Positions 4,927 to 9,296 of a DNA stretch of 9,296 bases are shown here, piece by piece. Made by a program: the position numbers and the translations under genes. This DNA is from Myxococcales bacterium (GTDB taxonomy: Bacteria; Myxococcota; Polyangia; Fen-1088). Location: assembly GCA_003159055.1 (NCBI GenBank), contig PMLH01000574.1, positions 1 to 9,296 on the forward strand, written 5' to 3'. The notes beneath the pieces are model-generated. The model had not been told where the DNA came from and did no database searches. It was given only the letters and a program-made list of their open reading frames with translations. Each line of letters starts with the position of its first letter. Within the stretch, counting starts at the first letter, position 1.

Positions 4927-6549
4927 ATGAACTGCAACAGCGTCAAAGAGCATCTGGTCGACTTCCTGTACGACGAAATGTCGCCCGAGGTGCGTGCCGC
5001 TTTCGCAGAGCACCTGCACGGCTGCCTCGCCTGCGCGGCCGACGTCGCCAGCTACCGCAAAACCCTGGGCAACGCACGCGTGGCCTTGTCGGGACCGCTT
5101 GCCCAGGAGCCGCCCGCGCGGGTCCACAGCGCGGTGATGGAAGCCGCAAAGCTGGCAGCTGCGAGGATGGCGACGGCGACGAAGAAGGCCCAGCCTGCGC
5201 GCGCGACCTTGCGGCCCGAACCGGAGCTGGGCTTTTTCGCTAGGCTGTTGCGAACGTCCTGGCTATTGCCAGCCTTCGGCGCGGCGTCGGTAGCAACGGT
5301 CGTGTTTCTGGTTCGCGTCCTCAAGAACCCGGAGGTGCTCCCGGGCCAGCGACCGCAGTCTATTGCCGAGAGCGCCGAGCCGCCCTCCGAACCGCCGACG
5401 CCGGGCCTCGCACCGGCGACGGAACAACCGGCCGCCGAGATCGAGCACGCCAAAGCCAAGGCACAAGAACCCGAACCCTTGGCGGTGAGAAAGAAGGCAG
5501 GCACGCGCGGAGGCTTCGGCGGCGCCCGGCCATCAGAATTGGCGACTGGCCAGCGAGAAGAGCCCGCCAAGGGTCTGGGCGGTCTGCGACTTGACCGGGC
5601 GGTCTCGGGCGTGGCCCATGCCGAGAAGCCGTCCGAGACAGTACCGATTCGACAGAAGAAGAAGCTCGACGGCGATCCCTTGAGCGGTCTGTGGCACGAC
5701 GGAAATGCGTCCCGCGCGGCTGACGAAAAGCGATTCGCCGAACCGCCGCCGCCCCGCCCCGCCCCGAGCGCAGCCGCAAAGGCACCCGAACCGCCGCGTC
5801 CCAGCGAGGTGCGACGAGCCCCAATGAAGGAAGGCGCGGGACCTGGCGGCGTTGCCTCCAGACACCTCGACAACTTGCTGGGTGAAACCGATCGCAAAGT
5901 GGAAGCCCGCGCCCCAAAGCAACAGGTTGCGCCCGAGCCCGCGCCAGCAGCGGCCCAGCCAATCACGGGAAAAGCCAATGCGGTCGTCCACGCCCCAGCA
6001 GCGAGGTCCGCACCTTCGCCAAGCGGCATGTCAGCTCCGGCGGCAGCGCCGACCAAAACCAAGGACTACATCATGTCGGACGATTCGCCCGCAGCGGAAG
6101 TGGCGGAGCGTCCGCTCTCCCGCTCCCGCGCTGCCGCCCCAGCGCCAGCCCCAGCGGTCATGGCTACCGCGCCAGCGGTCCCGACGGCCGGGGCCGCCCA
6201 CAGGCCAAACTCCGTCGCCAAGCAGACCGCCGACAAAGAGGCGTCGCCACAAGCGGACGACGAGGTGGACCGCGACGAAGGGATGGCCAAGGGCCAAGGC
6301 GCAACACCCTCCCTCGACGAAAGCGTGCGCAGGGCCGACCGGCTATTTGCCGAGCAAAGCTGGAATGCGGCGGCTCGTACCTACCGCGAACTGATTCGGC
6401 GCTACCCTGGCCACAAAGACGTTGGCAAATGGCGCGCGCGGATCGACCAAGCCGTGGTCGCCGAGCGCGAGAGCCGCCCGGCCGCGGGCAGCAAAGAGGC
6501 AAAGGCAAGGCGAACCGGCGCCGACGCCCTCGAAAGCGTCAAGCAATAG
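4927..6549 (+). CDS. Membrane-anchored zinc-finger anti-sigma factor with long periplasmic tail
   Basis: A 540-residue predicted partner of the sigma factor. The N-terminus has the zinc-binding anti-sigma (ZAS, zf-HC2) signature: Cys3, then His29-x3-Cys33-x2-Cys36. In known members this domain clamps the sigma factor. Residues about 111-132 form one hydrophobic membrane segment, placing the N-terminus in the cytoplasm and the rest in the periplasm. Residues about 135-460 are low-complexity, rich in Pro, Ala, Glu and Lys, and probably disordered. Near the C-terminus (about 463-515) DESVRRADRLFAEQSWNAAA...YRELIRRYPGHKD looks like one or two TPR-type helical hairpins. Typical ZAS proteins of this class have 200-300 residues, so the tail is unusually long. 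It could sense a periplasmic partner through the TPR-like end while the disordered part spans the envelope; that is inference. The gene starts directly after the sigma stop codon and ends 22 bp from a convergent gene. Confidence 0.88.
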   Translation: MNCNSVKEHLVDFLYDEMSPEVRAAFAEHLHGCLACAADVASYRKTLGNARVALSGPLAQEPPARVHSAVMEAAKLAAARMATATKKAQPARATLRPEPELGFFARLLRTSWLLPAFGAASVATVVFLVRVLKNPEVLPGQRPQSIAESAEPPSEPPTPGLAPATEQPAAEIEHAKAKAQEPEPLAVRKKAGTRGGFGGARPSELATGQREEPAKGLGGLRLDRAVSGVAHAEKPSETVPIRQKKKLDGDPLSGLWHDGNASRAADEKRFAEPPPPRPAPSAAAKAPEPPRPSEVRRAPMKEGAGPGGVASRHLDNLLGETDRKVEARAPKQQVAPEPAPAAAQPITGKANAVVHAPAARSAPSPSGMSAPAAAPTKTKDYIMSDDSPAAEVAERPLSRSRAAAPAPAPAVMATAPAVPTAGAAHRPNSVAKQTADKEASPQADDEVDRDEGMAKGQGATPSLDESVRRADRLFAEQSWNAAARTYRELIRRYPGHKDVGKWRARIDQAVVAERESRPAAGSKEAKARRTGADALESVKQ

Positions 6550-6571
6550 CCGGGCCGCGGATTGATGGTTG

Positions 6572-8188
6572 CTAGCGCGGGCATCCGGCGCCAGCGCAGC
6601 CAAGCGACGGCGCACCTGCGCTTGGCACCCCGCCTTCGCTGACACCGCCACAAAGCATGTTGCCCACCAGGGTCGACGCCGCCGTGTCCGCGTTGCCAAT
6701 GACGACTGCCCACGATTCGGCTCCGCCATCGGGGGTGTCAGTGGTCGCGCGCCCACGGATGCCAAGAACCGCGCCCGCATCGCTGCAGACGCTGGTGCAA
6801 GTGCCGGCAACCAAGACGTCGCAGTTGTTGCGCAGATCCACCGATCCGCCGCTCACGTAGACGCCGATCGCCGAGGTCCCCTGCCCGACGTTGATCGAAG
6901 AACCGATGATGGTCGACTGTCCGCCCGAGGTGATGCGAACACCATACGTGCTCGCGCCAGTCGGCTCGTCGGTGATGAAGATGCGGCTCAGCGACACGTT
7001 CTTCCCGCCGTCGACGACCACGCCCGCGATGTCGGGATTGGACGTGCCAACGCCGCCCTGGTCGGAGAAGCGCTTGATGACGAACCCACTCAGCTCGGCA
7101 CTGCCGACGCCTTGCTGGAATTCAACCCCTTGGTCGAGGTCCATGAACTCGATGGTGGTCTTTGGCTGCGACGTCACGTCACAATAGACCAATCCGGTCG
7201 CAGTCAAGGCGTAGCCACCTTGAACGATTGCCCCGTCGGTGATGTTCAGCGGACCATGGATCTGGTAGGTGGCGGCTTCGCTGCAGGAAGTGCCCCCCGC
7301 GACGCAGATGCGGGTGCGCGAGCCACCGTCGACCTGCCCAACCGTAGCAATCGCCGCTTCGATGGTCGTGAACGGTTGACCGGTCGAGCCATCGGCGGAG
7401 GCGTCGCCGCAGCTCTGGCAAACCGCGATGCAATCGTTTACGCAGCCCTCGTCGATCGCGCCGTTGCAGTTGTCGTCGAGCCCGTTGCACTCCTCCGCGG
7501 CCGGCATGACGTCCGAGCATGGGCTCCACACGCCCCCCGTACAAGTATGCTCACCCGTCCGGCACGCACCGACCAGCGGGTTGCCCGGCCTCGCACAAAT
7601 CTCCGTTGTGCCCTCCGGGCAGCCAGGGGACGAGTCGACCGCTACGTCGAATGCCCCACCGAGATCCAAGGCGGCGTCGTCCCCCACTGGCGTGTCAGCT
7701 TCGAGTGGCCCGTCCGATGATGGAGCATCGACGGCGTCGGTGCCTACCTCGTACGGGACCTCTGGCCCTGCCTCGTGGGGGACGTCCGGTGCTATCCCGG
7801 GCTCGGCGCCGAAGTCCTTGACCGTGGGCTCGTCACTTCCGCGCACATCGCGGGAATCGCGCGCGTCGGACGGACCGCTGTCGAACAGGTCACCACCGTC
7901 GGGAACGACCGGAAGCGCATCGGTGGCTTGGTCGAGTCTCGCCAGGTCGGGCTGGCGCTTGAGGTCGGAATTGCCATCCGGGTCTCCGTCAGGGTTGCCA
8001 TCGGGCTCTGGAGGAAGGCTGTCGGGCGTCCCGGGGCTGTCTGGCTCGCCGCCCAAGATTGTTGCGTCATTTCGGAGAGAAGCATCGCGCGGATGCCCGA
8101 GATAGGCGGGATTCGTCTCTTGGCAGCCGAAAGCCCAAAGACTGAGCATCAGCCCCAAGGCGAGATGGCAAGTGCGCTTCGTACTCAA
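6572..8188 (-). CDS. Lipoprotein with MopE-type motif and beta-helix domain
   Basis: A 538-residue exported protein. The start is taken as TTG 8188, because GGAGG (8195-8199) lies six bases upstream and the product begins MSTKRTC followed by a hydrophobic stretch ending at Cys22 (Ala-Phe-Gly-Cys, an acceptable but not ideal lipobox). Upstream in-frame ATG starts would run into the divergent gene. Residues about 45-195 are acidic and Asp/Pro/Gly-rich, with three copies of a PDG(N/D) unit at 62-73. Then comes a Cys-rich segment ending in EECNGLDDNCNGAIDEGC (about 232-249), the putative metal-binding motif of the MopE/PF11617 type common in myxobacterial surface proteins. From about residue 268, GQPFTTIEAAIATV opens a DUF1565-like right-handed beta-helix with repeated short strands to the C-terminus. 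It is probably a surface-exposed or outer-membrane lipoprotein; ligand and function are unknown. Confidence 0.85.
   Translation of the reverse strand: MSTKRTCHLALGLMLSLWAFGCQETNPAYLGHPRDASLRNDATILGGEPDSPGTPDSLPPEPDGNPDGDPDGNSDLKRQPDLARLDQATDALPVVPDGGDLFDSGPSDARDSRDVRGSDEPTVKDFGAEPGIAPDVPHEAGPEVPYEVGTDAVDAPSSDGPLEADTPVGDDAALDLGGAFDVAVDSSPGCPEGTTEICARPGNPLVGACRTGEHTCTGGVWSPCSDVMPAAEECNGLDDNCNGAIDEGCVNDCIAVCQSCGDASADGSTGQPFTTIEAAIATVGQVDGGSRTRICVAGGTSCSEAATYQIHGPLNITDGAIVQGGYALTATGLVYCDVTSQPKTTIEFMDLDQGVEFQQGVGSAELSGFVIKRFSDQGGVGTSNPDIAGVVVDGGKNVSLSRIFITDEPTGASTYGVRITSGGQSTIIGSSINVGQGTSAIGVYVSGGSVDLRNNCDVLVAGTCTSVCSDAGAVLGIRGRATTDTPDGGAESWAVVIGNADTAASTLVGNMLCGGVSEGGVPSAGAPSLGCAGAGCPR
7970..8005 (-). 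repeat. Three 12-bp tandem units coding PDG(N/D)
   Basis: Three consecutive 12-bp units encode PDGN, PDGD and PDGN (residues 62-73) in the acidic linker of the lipoprotein. The outer two units are nearly identical at the DNA level. Short in-frame repeats like this can change copy number without breaking the frame. Confidence 0.55.
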
Positions 8189-8194
8189 GCTAGC

Positions 8195-8199
8195 CCTCC
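8195..8199 (-). promoter_or_regulatory. Shine-Dalgarno that selects a TTG start
   Basis: GGAGG on the minus strand sits six bases upstream of TTG 8188. No ATG or GTG is placed as well, and the resulting protein starts directly with a signal sequence. Confidence 0.7.
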
Positions 8200-8216
8200 G
8201 TGACTGAAGTTGTCCG

Positions 8217-8225
8217 ATTGTAGCA
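8217..8225 (-). promoter_or_regulatory. Extended -10 promoter of the beta-helix lipoprotein gene
   Basis: The minus strand reads TGC-TACAAT, an extended -10 with a five-of-six match. It leaves a leader of about 20 nt that includes the Shine-Dalgarno sequence. A perfect TTGACA (8233-8238 on the minus strand) lies only 10 bp upstream, too close to act as the -35 of this box. Confidence 0.5.
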
Positions 8226-8231
8226 GTTGTT

Positions 8232-8261
8232 GTGTCAAACACGTCGGTTCCTTTGTAAAAT
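8232..8261 (+). promoter_or_regulatory. Candidate promoter of the PEGA-domain gene
   Basis: GTGTCA (8232-8237, four of six) and TAAAAT (8256-8261, five of six) are separated by 18 bp. The -10 ends nine bases before the ATG at 8271, and no Shine-Dalgarno sequence lies between. The promoter overlaps the upstream flank of the divergent lipoprotein promoter, so the two genes may share control. Confidence 0.4.
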
Positions 8262-8270
8262 GCCGGTCCT

Positions 8271-9275
8271 ATGCCGACCTTGCAGCGTCTGCTCGTCCTT
8301 GTCCTGGTCCTGTTCGGCAGTGTCCGAGCCGCGGGCGCCCAGACCGAGGCGCGCGGGTCCCAACGCGTAGCCATCGCTCGACTGAGTTTCGCAGGCAGAA
8401 TTCCCGAGGGTCTGCAGGAGCTCTTCGCGCAGCGGCTGGTGCAAGGGCTCGCCGCCGCGCACTTCGAGGTCCTGCGCGACCGAGATGTCGGCCAGAAACT
8501 GGCCGGCCCCAACCAAGCCCTGGCTGGTTGCCAGAACGCCTCATGCTACCCGGCAATGGCCGGCGCGCTCGCCGCAAGCTATCTCATCACGGCGCAAGTC
8601 GCTGAGAGCAGCAAGACCTACACCATGGTGCTCGAGATCATCAATGGCCGTACCGGGGCCGTGCTGGCCAGCAATCGAGAACGCTGCGAAACCTGCGGCG
8701 CGGAAGAGGCAGGCGAAAAGATGGGCTTGGCGGCCTCCGCGCTGCGCGAGCGGCTCGAGGTCGAATCGCGCGCTCCTGCGCGCTTCGTGATCCGATCGCG
8801 TCCGGCCGGCGCCGCCGTGGTGATGGATGGCAGGCAAGCCGGGGTCACGCCTCTCGACACCAACCTCGCGGGCGGACAACACCACATGCAAATGTTCCTC
8901 GCGGACCACGAAACCGTGGCGCGTTCCTTCACCGTGGTCAGTGGCGTCGACGAGTCGATGGAGTTGGATCTGACCGCCATTCCGTCGAGGTTCCCCTACC
9001 GCACCGCCGGGACATCGGCGCTCGGTGGTGGCGCTATCTTGCTCATCGCTGGTATCGTGACGATGGCCGTGGACAACGGCGAAATTGGCTGCTCCAACGC
9101 CGAGAAGGACGTCAACGGCCACTGCCCCTACGTTCGCTCGACGAAGTGGTGGGCGACCGCTCTGATCGGCGCTGGCGTGGCGGCAGCTGCGGTGGGCGGG
9201 GCGTTCCTCTATCTCGCACCCGCGCCGCCTTCCACTGGCGTGGGCGCGACGGCGAGCGTGGCGGGCCGGTTTTAG
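8271..9275 (+). CDS. PEGA-domain exported membrane protein
   Basis: A 334-residue protein of a type common in Myxococcota. Residues 1-24 are a signal peptide (hydrophobic Leu/Val run, cleavage near Ala-Gly-Ala-Gln). Residues about 30-160 resemble the TolB-N/CsgG-like domain that often precedes PEGA: VAIARLSFAG, a helical region, then YLITAQV and MVLEIINGRTGAVLAS. This part also has two cysteine pairs (GCQNASC and CETCG) that could form disulfides. A PEGA domain follows (about 170-238): FVIRSRPAGAAVVMDGRQAGVTP, with the usual surface beta-hairpin layout. Two hydrophobic segments (about 244-266 and 294-318) would anchor the C-terminus in a membrane. The exact role is unknown; PEGA domains are thought to bind envelope or S-layer components. 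The ATG at 8271 is the only start that keeps the signal peptide. The gene is divergent from the beta-helix lipoprotein and stops one base before copy 2 of the end repeat. Confidence 0.85.
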   Translation: MPTLQRLLVLVLVLFGSVRAAGAQTEARGSQRVAIARLSFAGRIPEGLQELFAQRLVQGLAAAHFEVLRDRDVGQKLAGPNQALAGCQNASCYPAMAGALAASYLITAQVAESSKTYTMVLEIINGRTGAVLASNRERCETCGAEEAGEKMGLAASALRERLEVESRAPARFVIRSRPAGAAVVMDGRQAGVTPLDTNLAGGQHHMQMFLADHETVARSFTVVSGVDESMELDLTAIPSRFPYRTAGTSALGGGAILLIAGIVTMAVDNGEIGCSNAEKDVNGHCPYVRSTKWWATALIGAGVAAAAVGGAFLYLAPAPPSTGVGATASVAGRF

Positions 9276-9296
9276 CTAGCAGCCCGTGGTGAAAGT
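9276..9296 (+). repeat. Copy 2 of 21-bp inverted repeat, reaching the window end
   Basis: This sequence is identical to the minus strand of 95-115 and begins CTAG directly after the TAG stop codon of the PEGA gene. It continues to the last base of the window, so the true repeat is probably longer and may include the palindromic segment seen at the left end. Confidence 0.85.

Noticed and set aside
3477..5709. Shared WHDG tetrapeptide in the lipoprotein and in the anti-sigma tail
   Set aside because: Four residues in sequences of this size can match by chance, and the flanks do not align.
5052..6062. Minus-strand open frame opposite the anti-sigma gene (336 codons)
   Set aside because: It is the complement of the Pro/Ala-rich region; its composition mirrors that low complexity and it shows no domain.
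6569..7720. Plus-strand open frame opposite the beta-helix gene (383 codons)
   Set aside because: The minus strand carries a recognisable lipoprotein with MopE and beta-helix motifs; this frame is Arg/Ala-rich without motifs.
8217..8238. TTGACA plus TACAAT as a classical minus-strand promoter
   Set aside because: The spacer is only 10 bp, too short for sigma-70; the TACAAT is better read as an extended -10.
8189..8512. Longer N-terminus for the beta-helix lipoprotein
   Set aside because: It would run through the divergent PEGA gene and bury the signal peptide; TTG 8188 has a strong Shine-Dalgarno sequence.
1..9296. tRNA, rRNA, CRISPR array, transposase, phage or toxin-antitoxin genes
   Set aside because: None was seen on either strand by reading; the genes present are housekeeping, regulatory and envelope types.

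Overview
The window is GC-rich bacterial chromosome of the kind seen in Myxococcota (former Deltaproteobacteria). The clues are a MopE-type CNGLDDNCNG cysteine motif in an acidic, Asp/Pro-rich lipoprotein, a PEGA-domain envelope protein, many secreted proteins of unknown function, and GTG/TTG starts. The phylum is an inference from protein style; there is no rRNA or other marker here. I see no tRNA, rRNA, CRISPR array or transposase gene.

Layout: (1) Positions 1-115 hold a non-coding stretch with a palindrome, and a 21-bp sequence that recurs exactly, inverted, at the very right end of the window (9276-9296). (2) On the minus strand is a small predicted outer-membrane protein gene (112-651). 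Upstream of it lie the two ribosome-assembly GTPase genes era (2192-3205) and der (771-2195), which overlap by 4 bp and are surely co-translated. (3) On the plus strand, divergent from era, come three genes: a predicted lipoprotein of unknown function (3294-4277), an ECF sigma factor (4318-4926) and a membrane-anchored zinc-finger anti-sigma factor with a very long Pro/Ala-rich C-terminal part ending in a TPR-like segment (4927-6549). (4) Convergent with these is a minus-strand beta-helix/MopE-motif lipoprotein (6572-8188, TTG start). It is divergent from a plus-strand PEGA-domain protein (8271-9275).

era and der form a housekeeping block: Era acts on the 30S and Der on the 50S ribosomal subunit. 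The sigma/anti-sigma pair is a standard regulatory module, with the anti-sigma predicted to hold the sigma factor at the inner membrane until an envelope signal arrives. The lipoprotein just upstream is a candidate partner or target. The last two genes are probably envelope or surface proteins that share a short divergent promoter region.

Nothing in the window is clearly a new system. The best leads are the inverted end repeat, the sigma/anti-sigma/lipoprotein module with its unusual periplasmic tail, and three starts that lack a Shine-Dalgarno sequence but have a -10-like box 9-10 nt upstream, as expected for leaderless mRNAs.
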